Shown one piece after another: positions 1 through 7,178 of a stretch of DNA of 21,357 nucleotides; the stretch's first letter is position 1, and each line of letters starts with the position of its first letter. Under the pieces are notes generated by a model that saw only the letters and a program-made list of their open reading frames with translations, was not told the DNA's origin and did no database searches. Source of the DNA: L227-5C sp038209275 (GTDB taxonomy: Bacteria; Chloroflexota; Chloroflexia; Chloroheliales; Chloroheliaceae); NCBI GenBank assembly GCA_038209275.1, contig JBBQXW010000098.1:1-21357 (forward strand). Reading direction: 5' to 3'. Made by a program: the position numbers and the translations under genes.

Positions 1-116
1 GTAGCAACTACTGGCAAAAGTTGTAAATAGGCCGCGATGTCCTGTGGTGCTACTCGGTCAAATAAATGTCGCCTAACCCAGCGCACGAAATCAATATGCA
101 TGGCCTTGAAATGCAC
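1..116 (-). CDS. possible partial open frame at left window edge
   Basis: A minus-strand frame stays open from a GTG at 116 (or an ATG at 101) to the window edge. It translates to a plausible soluble sequence with segments such as HIDFVRWVRRHLFD and APQDIAAYLQLLP. I do not recognise the family. The frame is open back to about 190, where an in-frame TAG ends it, so it overlaps the start of the plus-strand TPR frame. Only about 38 residues are visible and no convincing ribosome binding site precedes either start. It could be the N-terminus of a gene leaving the window, or chance. Confidence 0.3.
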   Translation of the reverse strand, partial: MHFKAMHIDFVRWVRRHLFDRVAPQDIAAYLQLLPVVA

Positions 117-154
117 TTTGTCGCTCAAGGCACTGTACAACCTGGGGACTGGCA

Positions 155-697
155 GTGCTAGAACTAGAAATTTTCTCTGACTGGGCTAAAGTAACTTCCT
201 GGCGCGACCCTAGTACAAAAGGACGCATTTTAGGTACACTAGGGTATGATTACGATGCTATAGGGCAGGCAACGCAAGCTATTTCATATTACAACCAAGC
301 CCTGGTTATCGCTAAAGAGATAGGTGATAGACATGGTGAAGGTGCTGATTTGGGCAATCTGGGCCTTGCTTTTAAAAATTTAGGACAAATTGAAGAAGCA
401 ATAAGTTATTACCAGCAAGCCCTTACTATTTCGAGGGAGATAGGCGATAGACGCGGCGAGGGTAGTGACCTAGCTAATTTGGGCAATGCCTACGAGAAGC
501 AGGAGCAAATGTCTCGCGCCCTGGCCCATTGGTGGCGGGCCGTTGAAATTTACCGCGAAATCAAAGCGCCTACCGCCGAAACAGTGCAGGGCTGGATTGA
601 TGAATTGCAAGAGAACAAAGGCGAGGACGAATTTACCCGCCTTTTGTCTGAAAGCGAATCGATTTATCAAGAATTGAGGAATGGGAAAATCAGCTGA
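155..697 (+). CDS. TPR repeat protein, probably 5'-truncated
   Basis: A 180-residue protein with three tetratricopeptide repeats at a 40-residue period, marked by LGTLG (26-30), LGNLG (66-70) and LANLG (106-110). Each is followed by the ISYYxQALxIxxEIGDRxGEG signature of kinesin-light-chain-like TPRs. In Chloroflexota such repeats usually form the C-terminal half of much larger NB-ARC or signalling proteins and mediate protein contacts. Here the frame opens with a GTG at 155 without a good ribosome binding site, and the first 24 residues are not TPR-like, which suggests a fragment whose N-terminal part is lost. The C-terminal tail (residues 140-180) is acidic and helical. I infer a decayed remnant; a small free-standing TPR adaptor is the alternative. 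Confidence 0.65.
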   Translation: MLELEIFSDWAKVTSWRDPSTKGRILGTLGYDYDAIGQATQAISYYNQALVIAKEIGDRHGEGADLGNLGLAFKNLGQIEEAISYYQQALTISREIGDRRGEGSDLANLGNAYEKQEQMSRALAHWWRAVEIYREIKAPTAETVQGWIDELQENKGEDEFTRLLSESESIYQELRNGKIS

Positions 698-792
698 CGG
701 AGCAGCATCCTACAATTCGGCCCGCGCTCTGGTGGGACATTGCTCCGCCAATGGATTTTTCCTCAGAGCCGCCCTGGACAACCCTACGGGCC

Positions 793-899
793 GAATTCCG
801 GGCTACATCGCTCAAGTGGATTAAAATCCACTGATTACGGAAAAGTAATAGGCCGTATCCAGTGGTTTCAAACCACTTGAGCAACGTAGCCCGGAATTC
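793..899. repeat. 107-bp nested palindrome
   Basis: Two arms of about 41 bp (793-833 and 860-899) are near-perfect reverse complements. Each starts or ends with GAATTCCGGGCTAC and contains its own hairpin: AGTGGATTAAAATCCACT at 816-833 and AGTGGTTTCAAACCACT at 861-877. The structure can fold as one long stem or as a cruciform with side hairpins. A wider imperfect pairing, GCCCTGGA (771-778) with TCCAGGGC (902-909), may extend the element. AATTCGGCCCG (714-724) also pairs with CGGGCCGAATT (787-797). The remainder of 698-936 holds no gene that I can support. It is probably a non-autonomous palindromic repeat. Confidence 0.8.
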
Positions 900-936
900 A
901 TTCCAGGGCGAATTTGCTTAACCTTCTGGTTTGATG

Positions 937-3453
937 CTAAACCTCCACGCCCCAACGCCGCAAATCGTCGCTGACCTCACGGTCAAGGACGTGCAGGCGG
1001 ACGAGTTCGGCGGCGGGCAACACCAGCGCAGTCAGGGCGCGGGACGCTTCGCCTTTGCCGGAAAGTAGTGCCGCTCGTTCCGCCAATAAATCAATTTCGC
1101 GCGGAGTATAGACCGTGAAGGCTCGGCGCAAGGCTGGCAATAGTCGTACAAACTCGCCCCATTCCAGCGCCGTAATCAATTCGTGCAGGGCCGTCAGGAG
1201 CGCCCGGCTACCCAGCAGCAAGCCCTTCGAGAGGCGCAACAGCCCATCCAGAAAATCGCCCGCCACCGTGCCGCCCCCCCGGTTGCCCCGCACATAAGCC
1301 TCGAACTCGGCTACTACTTCGGTTTCGGTAGTGGCCTGCAACGTATAGAGCAAGCCAAACAGCGCCCCGCGCAAGAGCGGAGCCGAACCAGGCGCACCCG
1401 CCACGTCCGCTTCGCGCAACGCCCGCCGCGCCGAAGTCACCAGCAGCACCCGGCTAAAAGTGGGCGATTCGGCGGACGCGGACGCGGTTTCGGTCAGCAC
1501 CAGTTGGGCCAGCGTGCGGAAGCGGTCAGCATAGCCCGGCAAATCCTCCGGCTCGATTTTCGCCGTCGCTAAATCGGGTAGCAGCAGCACCGCCCGGCTA
1601 AAGGCAGGTCGAGCCAATGCCAGCACCGCCTCCAGTCCCGCCGTCACCAGCGCCTCGCGGTAGCCGTAGAGCAGCACCAAACTATAGAGCGCATCCACCA
1701 GCGACAGAAAATCGCGGTCTCCGTTTACCTTGTCGCGCACCTCGGTCAACAGAGTTGAAAACGCCTCGTACAACCCCATGCGGGCGGCATCCAGCAATAG
1801 TGCTGCCGCTTTTCCCGCCCCGATTTCAGGCCGGGCCATCGCCTCACGTACTTTGTTCAGGGCCGCTTCTGCCAGGGTCGAGCCGTAGGCCGAAAGCTCA
1901 ATCAAGCGCCCGTCCAGGCGGGGAGTCCACTGCACCCGCCAGCGTTCGGTAATCAACTGCAAATTTTGCCCGCCCACAAAATCCGGCCCGCTTGCGAACT
2001 CGGCGTAAGGCACTTCCAGAAAGCGCAAACGGTGCAAAAACTGCGATTTTAGCGCGTGGCCCTCGTTCTGGTACAAATCCAGCCCGATTTCCCGCGCCTC
2101 TTTCTCGATTAGCGGCAAGCGGTTTTTCTTCGCCGTCGCGTAAAATTCTGCCACCAATGGCGCTTGCCCGGCTAAAGGCGTAACTTCGCCGATAGCCTCG
2201 CCCGTCAGCACATCCGAAGCCAGCTTCATAATCAAGCGCCCGGTGTACGCCTCGTCGCCCTTGATAAACGAAGTCCGTAGCGCATCCACAATATCGTCGC
2301 GGGCTGGATGCTGACCGGGACGCGCTCGAAACCCGGCCAGATTGCGGGCCAGATGAAAAGCCGAAATCACGTCGGCAGTCGAAAGCGGTTCGTTCAACTC
2401 CTTCGCCCGCCGCACTACCTCGACCAGCACCGATAGCCCGGCGACCTCGTGCGGTTCGGCTTCACCCGCCTGGGCCGCTTCCCAGATGCGGCTGTAATAT
2501 TGCGGCGACGGCACGCCACTGGCATAGCCGCTCAATTCGTCCATGCGATAAAATGAGTAGGGCGTGAGCAGCGAAGCGGCCTCTTTTTCCGCCGTCAACT
2601 TCGGCGCTTTGACCTTGCCCTTCAGCTTTTCGGCGACTAACCCCGGCAACGCGACGGTGTGAAATGCTCCCGTCACCACCAGCACCCGCGAATAGCGCTT
2701 ATTTTGTAGTGCCGCCGCGATATATAGAGCCATAAAATCTTCACGGGCGGCGTTCCCCTCGCGCACCAGACTTTCGGGCGGATACCCGGCCCGGCTGAAA
2801 TAAGCCCAGGCCGTAAGTTGTCGCCGAAATTGCCCCGGTTCAGCTTCCATCCCGCCCACTTCAAAAAGCTGATCCCACAATTCATTAAAATCACGGCTGC
2901 GTGTCCGGCGGCACAATTCGCCGATATAAGTGCTACGAGCCAAAAGCCATTCGTCCCAGCCCGCCTTCAAGCGTCCCAACCGCGCCCGGCTACCCTTGCC
3001 GCGCTCGGCTTGCAACACTTCGCGTTCTGCCGCCAGCAACCGCTTGAACGGCAAATCAATAAACCGGGCTTCTGCGCCCAGTCTTGCCGCGTCCCGCAGC
3101 GCCACCAGTTCCGGCGAGAACGCCCCGAACGGATACCACGCCTGAAAACGGGCCGGTAAATCCGCTCGCGGGGTCAAATCCCCGTTCATCTGCTCGGAGT
3201 TGGTCGAGTCTATGTAATAACTGTAGATGGCGACAGGCGGGTGGGTCGCTTCGTCCTGCAAAAACGGAATGAGCGGGGTAGCATCTGCCGGGCCTTCAAT
3301 CAACACCAAATCCGGCTGATACTGGGCCATCAGCTTTTGCAATTGTAGCGCACAGGCTGGGCTATGATGCCGGAGCGGAAAATAAAGCGGCGATGTGGGC
3401 GGCTCGCCGATTTGCTCAAGCAATTGTTTTAATTCTAAAGAAGGATTTTCCAA
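937..3453 (-). CDS. DUF5682 family protein
   Basis: An 838-residue protein whose N-terminus matches the DUF5682 family. It has YFPLRHHSPAC (residues 24-34, with RHHS), LVLIEGPADA (49-58), YSYY (77-80), AEARFIDLP (127-135) and VVTGAFHT (259-266). The conserved E53 and the GxxH-type motif G262-H265 resemble the EreA/ChaN/TraB-like fold, so a metal-dependent hydrolase is possible but unproven. The rest is long and mainly helical. The family usually sits beside a MoxR AAA ATPase and a VWA (CoxE-like) protein, but none is present here and the gene is flanked by repeats. The TTG start at 3453 overlaps the edge of a heptamer repeat and has no clear ribosome binding site. A TTG at codon 11 is the alternative, so the native 5' end may have been altered. 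Confidence 0.85.
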   Translation of the reverse strand: MENPSLELKQLLEQIGEPPTSPLYFPLRHHSPACALQLQKLMAQYQPDLVLIEGPADATPLIPFLQDEATHPPVAIYSYYIDSTNSEQMNGDLTPRADLPARFQAWYPFGAFSPELVALRDAARLGAEARFIDLPFKRLLAAEREVLQAERGKGSRARLGRLKAGWDEWLLARSTYIGELCRRTRSRDFNELWDQLFEVGGMEAEPGQFRRQLTAWAYFSRAGYPPESLVREGNAAREDFMALYIAAALQNKRYSRVLVVTGAFHTVALPGLVAEKLKGKVKAPKLTAEKEAASLLTPYSFYRMDELSGYASGVPSPQYYSRIWEAAQAGEAEPHEVAGLSVLVEVVRRAKELNEPLSTADVISAFHLARNLAGFRARPGQHPARDDIVDALRTSFIKGDEAYTGRLIMKLASDVLTGEAIGEVTPLAGQAPLVAEFYATAKKNRLPLIEKEAREIGLDLYQNEGHALKSQFLHRLRFLEVPYAEFASGPDFVGGQNLQLITERWRVQWTPRLDGRLIELSAYGSTLAEAALNKVREAMARPEIGAGKAAALLLDAARMGLYEAFSTLLTEVRDKVNGDRDFLSLVDALYSLVLLYGYREALVTAGLEAVLALARPAFSRAVLLLPDLATAKIEPEDLPGYADRFRTLAQLVLTETASASAESPTFSRVLLVTSARRALREADVAGAPGSAPLLRGALFGLLYTLQATTETEVVAEFEAYVRGNRGGGTVAGDFLDGLLRLSKGLLLGSRALLTALHELITALEWGEFVRLLPALRRAFTVYTPREIDLLAERAALLSGKGEASRALTALVLPAAELVRLHVLDREVSDDLRRWGVEV

Positions 3454-3481
3454 GTTTCTAGTTTCTGGTTTCTAGTTTCTG
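3454..3481. repeat. heptamer repeat, four units
   Basis: Four contiguous 7-bp units alternate GTTTCTA and GTTTCTG, 28 bp in total. They directly abut the TTG start of the DUF5682 gene. The last unit and the following GGTTAGAAAC form a small hairpin (GTTTCT/AGAAAC). The same heptamer family, as AAACTAG and AAACCAG, occurs downstream of smc. Confidence 0.85.
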
Positions 3482-3497
3482 GTTAGAAACGGGTCTG

Positions 3498-3567
3498 GTA
3501 GGGGCGAATCGCATACGCCCTTGAACACCAGACCAGCTCAAAAGGGCGTATGCGGATTCGCCCCTAC
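3498..3567. repeat. dispersed hairpin repeat, copy 1
   Basis: Arms at 3498-3522 and 3542-3567 are inverted repeats of 25-26 bp beginning GTAGGGGCGAATCGCATACG, with one extra base in the right arm. The loop starts GAACAC. A second copy with perfect arms is at 18291-18359. This is a REP/MITE-type mobile palindrome. Confidence 0.85.
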
Positions 3568-3622
3568 TAATGTAATGGTTTGACCTCGGTGCAGATTCCT
3601 ATGGTTGTCACTGCTCCACCCC

Positions 3623-3784
3623 TGTCATGCTGAGGTACGAAGCATCTCAGGCTGCCCCCTAGGTAAGGTGCTTCGGGTAAAGCGAGACCCTTCCTTCGTC
3701 AGGGTGACAGTTGGTTTTTATCTTCCAATCTTATTCAACTGCCGTTGGGGTAAAGCGAGACCCTTCCTTCGTCAGGGTGACAGT
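3623..3784. repeat. MITE-like element with duplicated right end
   Basis: The left end TGTCATGCTGAGGTACGAAG (3623-3642) is an imperfect inverted match to the right end TTCGTCAGGGTGACA (3695-3709). This is the usual layout of the TGTCA...TGACA small repeats seen in Chloroflexota and other genomes. A 37-bp segment starting GGGTAAAGCGAGACCC is duplicated exactly at 3675-3711 and 3748-3784, so two right ends lie in tandem behind one left end. It has no coding capacity. Confidence 0.75.
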
Positions 3785-3876
3785 CGGGGCGGCCTGACAA
3801 CATTATGTTTTAGCACCAATTTCGGTCACTATTATACCGATAATCTAAAAGACAAACAAACTTAAGTACTATAAAA

Positions 3877-3916
3877 AATCTGTGTTAATCTGTGCTAGTC
3901 CGTGTTCATCAGTGTT
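3877..3916 (-). repeat. decamer repeat array, four units
   Basis: Read on the minus strand, four 10-bp units follow one another: AACACTGATG, AACACGGACT, AGCACAGATT, AACACAGATT. The same family appears around smc and upstream of the M28 peptidase. This copy is in the opposite orientation and has no flanking heptamers. Confidence 0.8.
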
Positions 3917-3930
3917 CCTGCATTTTTTTC

Positions 3931-3964
3931 ATAAAAAAGGAGCGACTTTAGGTAGTCGCTCCTT
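3931..3964 (-). terminator. rho-independent terminator of the hydrolase gene
   Basis: A perfect 11-bp stem (AAGGAGCGACT at 3937-3947 with AGTCGCTCCTT at 3954-3964) and a 6-nt loop are followed, on the minus strand, by a run of T residues. It lies 15 bp past the hydrolase stop codon, as expected for an intrinsic terminator. Confidence 0.85.
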
Positions 3965-3978
3965 AGAAATTGTTTTTC

Positions 3979-4773
3979 TTAACCAAGCCTGGATTGAGGT
4001 CGGGCGGCGTTTTTTCGGTGGGTCAGGGCCAGTCGGTTAGCCAGCAAACGGTACACAAATGGGTTGAAGGCCATACCGCCGTGCGTGCTGATTACCTCGA
4101 AATTGGTGGTGGGGTCGTCGTTGATGCAATAGCGCCAATCTACGATACCATCGGTTTTGGAATAAATCGCCGTATTTTGGATAGCAACTGCTACGCCACC
4201 ACTCAGCGCCTCAAAGCTTTCGCACGAGCAATGCCCGGTGAAGCAATTCGGCTTGTCGGGGCGGCGGCGCTCTCCCGAAATACGTTCGCGCACCCTATCT
4301 CCGGCCCGCAAAACCAGCGGATGCGAACTGATGCCCCGGAATGGCGAACCTAACGTAGTAATCGAAGCCACCATGTCAGGGCGTTGGGCCGCCACCGAGC
4401 GCGCCATCATTCCGCCCAGGCTATGCCCGATAATATGCACCTTGCGGCCCGTCGCGGCGTGTGCCTTTTCGATAGTCAGCACCAGCTTTTTCGCCAGCGT
4501 ATCGAAGCAATCGGCGTTGCGCCCGATGTTGGACATATAGGGCTTATAGCCCACGCGCTTCAACCAGTAATAAAGTTCGCCCAGGTACAGGTCGGTTGCC
4601 AGGAAACCCGGAACCACTATGACCGCCGAACCATCCCCGTGTGGCACGCCCAGCCCAAAATAAACCGGGGAATAACGCAAGGCCAGCCAATCTACGCCCA
4701 TATAAACCTCGCGCCAGATTGGGACGTTAGCCGGAGTCTGTTCTCGTTGGAAATTAACGGTTCGTGCAGCCAT
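3979..4773 (-). CDS. alpha/beta hydrolase, lipase/esterase type
   Basis: A 264-residue alpha/beta hydrolase that probably cleaves ester bonds in lipids. It shows VVPGFLAT (53-60, oxyanion region), the nucleophile elbow GHSLGG (116-121, Ser118), SKTDGIVDW (205-213, likely acid Asp208) and THGGM (His231). No signal peptide is evident, so it is probably cytoplasmic. I chose the ATG at 4773 because an AGAGAGGA ribosome binding site lies 9 nt upstream and because a longer frame starting at 4821 would run through two operator-like repeats. It is transcribed alone, with its own promoter and terminator. The nearby WS/DGAT and phasin-like genes suggest a role in mobilising stored neutral lipid, which is inference. 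Substrate unknown. Confidence 0.9.
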   Translation of the reverse strand: MAARTVNFQREQTPANVPIWREVYMGVDWLALRYSPVYFGLGVPHGDGSAVIVVPGFLATDLYLGELYYWLKRVGYKPYMSNIGRNADCFDTLAKKLVLTIEKAHAATGRKVHIIGHSLGGMMARSVAAQRPDMVASITTLGSPFRGISSHPLVLRAGDRVRERISGERRRPDKPNCFTGHCSCESFEALSGGVAVAIQNTAIYSKTDGIVDWRYCINDDPTTNFEVISTHGGMAFNPFVYRLLANRLALTHRKNAARPQSRLG

Positions 4774-4794
4774 TTTAAAAAATCCTCTCTTGGT

Positions 4795-4846
4795 ATAACT
4801 AACGGACATTGTTAGTAACATAATAACTAACGGACATTGTTAGTAA
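4795..4846. promoter_or_regulatory. two tandem operator repeats upstream of the hydrolase gene
   Basis: Two identical 24-bp copies (4795-4818 and 4823-4846), 28 bp apart, each contain the dyad ACTAAC-N7-GTTAGT. The size and spacing resemble binding sites of TetR-family repressors. One copy lies between the predicted -35 and -10 boxes and the other covers the predicted transcription start, which suggests repression of the hydrolase gene. No TetR-type gene is present in the window. Confidence 0.65.
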
Positions 4847-4847
4847 A
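4820..4847 (-). promoter_or_regulatory. predicted promoter of the hydrolase gene
   Basis: On the minus strand, TTTACT (-35, 4842-4847) and TATTAT (-10, 4820-4825) are 16 bp apart. Transcription would start around 4812, giving a leader of about 40 nt. The first operator copy lies within the spacer. Confidence 0.45.
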
Positions 4848-4982
4848 AGTAGTGCGAATCATAAACGGGTTTCAGTGGTAGCCTGCCTTAATACGCTCTA
4901 CCAAACCGAAACCGATTTTGATGCGCTTTAGTTGATTTTCCTGGCTTTGGGACGACCTATCCCCGACCACGTGCTGCCTCGG

Positions 4983-5089
4983 TAATTCAAGCTTAATTTT
5001 CGTTGAGGTGTCGGAGCAAATATAACTCCCGGCAGTAGGTGGGACAGATTTTTGGGCCTGTGTCCGCCCAGAAAATTAAGCTTGAATTA
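4983..5089. repeat. 107-bp inverted-repeat element overlapping the WS/DGAT stop codon
   Basis: Perfect 19-bp arms, TAATTCAAGCTTAATTTTC (4983-5001) and its reverse complement (5071-5089), enclose about 69 bp. The interior has its own imperfect hairpin (GGACACAG/CTGTCC on the minus strand). The first three bases of the right arm, read on the minus strand, are the TAA stop of the acyltransferase gene. It could act as the transcript end or be an inserted palindromic element. Apart from this and the operators, 4847-4982 holds nothing I recognise. Confidence 0.75.
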
Positions 5090-6511
5090 TTTCTTAGCGG
5101 GTATTGCCGCTACCTCCGCTGCTTCGCGTAAATCAACGAAGGACTGGTCAAGGAACTCCTTGAGCCGATGAATATCAGGTGCTGCCTCGGCATCCCCGGT
5201 TAAGCCGAAATAAAGCTTTCCGTCGTAACTGAGGATGGCACACGAAATGCCAACAGCGAAACCAACCGGGACGTATGGGTAAGATATGACCATACGCCTG
5301 CCCAATGCGTAAAGCGGAATTTGCGGCCCTGGTACATTCGTACAGACGATATTGACCGCCGGAACGGTAGCGTTAGCCAGCGATCCCATCACTGCCTGTA
5401 CCGAGGGCGGTACAATTCCCATCAAGGCGGTGAATACACTCACCCCTTCGGCCAGATGTGCGCCTTTTAAGGTACCAGTTTTTTGGTTAATATAGCGGTA
5501 GCGCTCCAATGGGTCTGCTATATCGAGCGGAATCTCGACGGGCAAAATAGAGACTAGATTGCCTAACGCCCCGCGTTGGTCTTCGCGCCGCATACTCACG
5601 GGAACCATCACCCGCATGTTGCGCCCATCAGTTTTTTGACCGTGCAACTCGACGTACTGGGATACTGCCCCGGATAGTATCGTCAATACTACATCATTAA
5701 CCGTGCCACCAAGTACGGCACGAATGGCGCGGGCTTCGGCAAAAGAAAAATCGCTCCAGGCCAGTTTTTGCCGTCCCGAATTAGCTTTGTTAAATGGCAA
5801 TATTGGCGCAGGTGTCATCATTCCCGGCATAATTTCAGCCATCGAACGACTTGCCATGCGACGCGGCTCTTTGAGCCAGGTCTGAGTCAGGTTTAACAGG
5901 CCGACCTGAAAGTCCGTCCAGCTTTTCATCTGCTCCTCGGCGCTGCTGAGTAGCCCGTCAATAAAGCTGCGGGTCATATCAGGACGGGGCGGAACTGGCT
6001 CAACTTTTAGCTCTGGCGTTGGTGCCGGGTTCGGCGACAGGTCGAGAATAATGTTCATTAAGTCTACACCTGAAATGCCGTCCACCATCGCATGATGCAC
6101 CTTGCTAATCATGGCCGAGCGGTCACCTTCGAGATTATTGACGATGTAAAGTTCCCAGAGCGGTTTGGAGCGGTCAAGCATACTGGCCTGAATCCGCTCG
6201 GTCAGTTCGCGCAACTGGTCAAGCGTGCCGGGTGCTTCTACTTCCGCCTGATAAATATGCCGCTCAATATTAAAATCGTGGTCAAATTCCCAGGTCGGGT
6301 GGCCCGTGTTAAACGGCGTAGCTACTACTTTTTGACGGTAGCGTGGCAGCAACGGCATTTTAGCGTTTACTCGCGCCCTGAATTCCTCAAACGGCAACTG
6401 GCCCTGAAAAATGCTGATGCCGCCAATATGCAGGGGCGCTTCTTTCTTCTCGAAATAGAGAAAGCTGGCATCCATCGAACTCAGCCGATGGTTAAGAGCA
6501 GGTTGTGTCAT
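5087..6511 (-). CDS. wax ester synthase / diacylglycerol acyltransferase (WS/DGAT)
   Basis: A 474-residue member of the WS/DGAT family, which joins acyl-CoA to diacylglycerol or fatty alcohol to make triacylglycerol or wax ester storage lipid. The N-terminal condensation-like domain carries the active-site motif HHAMVDG (His139-His140, Asp144), with PLWELYIV at 117-124. The C-terminal domain has NDVVL (272-276) and the conserved NVPGPQIPLY (392-401). The length is typical and all key residues are present. The ATG at 6511 has an AGGAGA ribosome binding site that overlaps the stop codon of the upstream GNAT gene, so the two are co-transcribed and probably translationally coupled. The stop codon lies in an inverted repeat. 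The substrate (triacylglycerol or wax) cannot be told from sequence. Confidence 0.95.
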   Translation of the reverse strand: MTQPALNHRLSSMDASFLYFEKKEAPLHIGGISIFQGQLPFEEFRARVNAKMPLLPRYRQKVVATPFNTGHPTWEFDHDFNIERHIYQAEVEAPGTLDQLRELTERIQASMLDRSKPLWELYIVNNLEGDRSAMISKVHHAMVDGISGVDLMNIILDLSPNPAPTPELKVEPVPPRPDMTRSFIDGLLSSAEEQMKSWTDFQVGLLNLTQTWLKEPRRMASRSMAEIMPGMMTPAPILPFNKANSGRQKLAWSDFSFAEARAIRAVLGGTVNDVVLTILSGAVSQYVELHGQKTDGRNMRVMVPVSMRREDQRGALGNLVSILPVEIPLDIADPLERYRYINQKTGTLKGAHLAEGVSVFTALMGIVPPSVQAVMGSLANATVPAVNIVCTNVPGPQIPLYALGRRMVISYPYVPVGFAVGISCAILSYDGKLYFGLTGDAEAAPDIHRLKEFLDQSFVDLREAAEVAAIPAKK

Positions 6512-6522
6512 TTATTTTTCTC

Positions 6523-7089
6523 CTACTCTGTAAAGCCGGTAATATCGTAAGACATAATAATCAAATCGTGGGTGCGGTCTTTGCGGTCTATTACGTGGTC
6601 GGGGAGTAATGCTTCAGCCTTGAAACCCAGATGTTCAAATACCTGCACCGCGCCACGCTGGTCGGAAGCCATTCGCGCAATTAATTTTTGTAAATGTAAT
6701 TCCTGGGCTATTAGAAAAATTTCATTTACTAAAAGTTTGCCCAATCCGCGCCCGCGCTGGTCGCGGCTGACCATCAAGCGAATTTCCCCTAAATGGCGCG
6801 TCCACTGCAATTGATTATAGTTCAGGCTGGCGTAACCGACGAAACGACTATCTACTTCGGCCAGTACCGTAACCGCTTGCTTAGTCTCAATGCTACGCAG
6901 CCATTGTTCCATTGCGTTAGCATCGGTAATATCAAAGGTCAAAAAAAGTAAATCTTCTTCGGGGAGGGCTTTGGCAAAAGTAAGGGCCGCCTCTTTGTCG
7001 TTTCGTCCCATGAGGCGGAAAGTAATTTGCTTGCCATTAACATTCGTAACCCAGGGATAGGTTCGTTTCGGGGTGGATATATTGGACAT
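6523..7089 (-). CDS. GNAT family N-acetyltransferase
   Basis: A 188-residue GNAT acetyltransferase that transfers an acetyl group from acetyl-CoA to an unknown amine or protein. The acetyl-CoA loop is visible as VSRDQRGRGLGKLL (108-120, with Gln111, Arg112, Gly113, Gly115 and Gly117). It is followed by the helix VNEIFLIAQELHLQKL and the strand and helix around FEHLGF (151-156). The ATG at 7089 has AAGGAG about 9 nt upstream. The gene lies 11 bp upstream of the WS/DGAT gene and 89 bp downstream of the phasin-like gene. Linkage to WS/DGAT suggests, but does not prove, regulation of lipid metabolism by acetylation. Confidence 0.9.
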   Translation of the reverse strand: MSNISTPKRTYPWVTNVNGKQITFRLMGRNDKEAALTFAKALPEEDLLFLTFDITDANAMEQWLRSIETKQAVTVLAEVDSRFVGYASLNYNQLQWTRHLGEIRLMVSRDQRGRGLGKLLVNEIFLIAQELHLQKLIARMASDQRGAVQVFEHLGFKAEALLPDHVIDRKDRTHDLIIMSYDITGFTE

Positions 7090-7143
7090 CCTCGTCTCCT
7101 TGATGTAGGAATTTAAAATTCAGAATTTAGCTTTGGTACTGAA

Positions 7144-7163
7144 GGTTTTCCCCGTTGAAAACC
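7144..7163 (-). terminator. hairpin after the phasin-like gene, possible attenuator
   Basis: A perfect 7-bp stem (GGTTTTC 7144-7150 with GAAAACC 7157-7163) and a 6-nt loop lie just after the phasin-like gene. No clear U-run follows on the minus strand, so it could attenuate rather than end transcription into the GNAT gene, or stabilise the upstream message. Confidence 0.25.
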
Positions 7164-7178
7164 ACACTCATATTCAAA

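Larger units (their letters stand above)
3454..3978. other. 525-bp intergenic region packed with repeats
   Basis: No gene is supported between the DUF5682 start and the end of the hydrolase gene. In order the region holds four heptamers (3454-3481), a 70-bp hairpin (3498-3567), a MITE-like element with a duplicated right end (3623-3784), a decamer array (3877-3916) and a terminator (3931-3964). No clear promoter for the DUF5682 gene could be picked out. Confidence 0.7.

Noticed and set aside
2818..3159. Open frames antisense to the DUF5682 gene
   Set aside because: Composition is proline/arginine-rich with no motifs, and they overlap a clear coding gene.
3605..3865. 86-codon plus-strand frame in the repeat region
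   Set aside because: It is made almost entirely of the MITE-like element and its duplicated end; it is not protein-like.
4774..4821. Longer start for the alpha/beta hydrolase
   Set aside because: The upstream codons cover the operator repeat at the predicted transcription start, and the ATG at 4773 has a better ribosome binding site.
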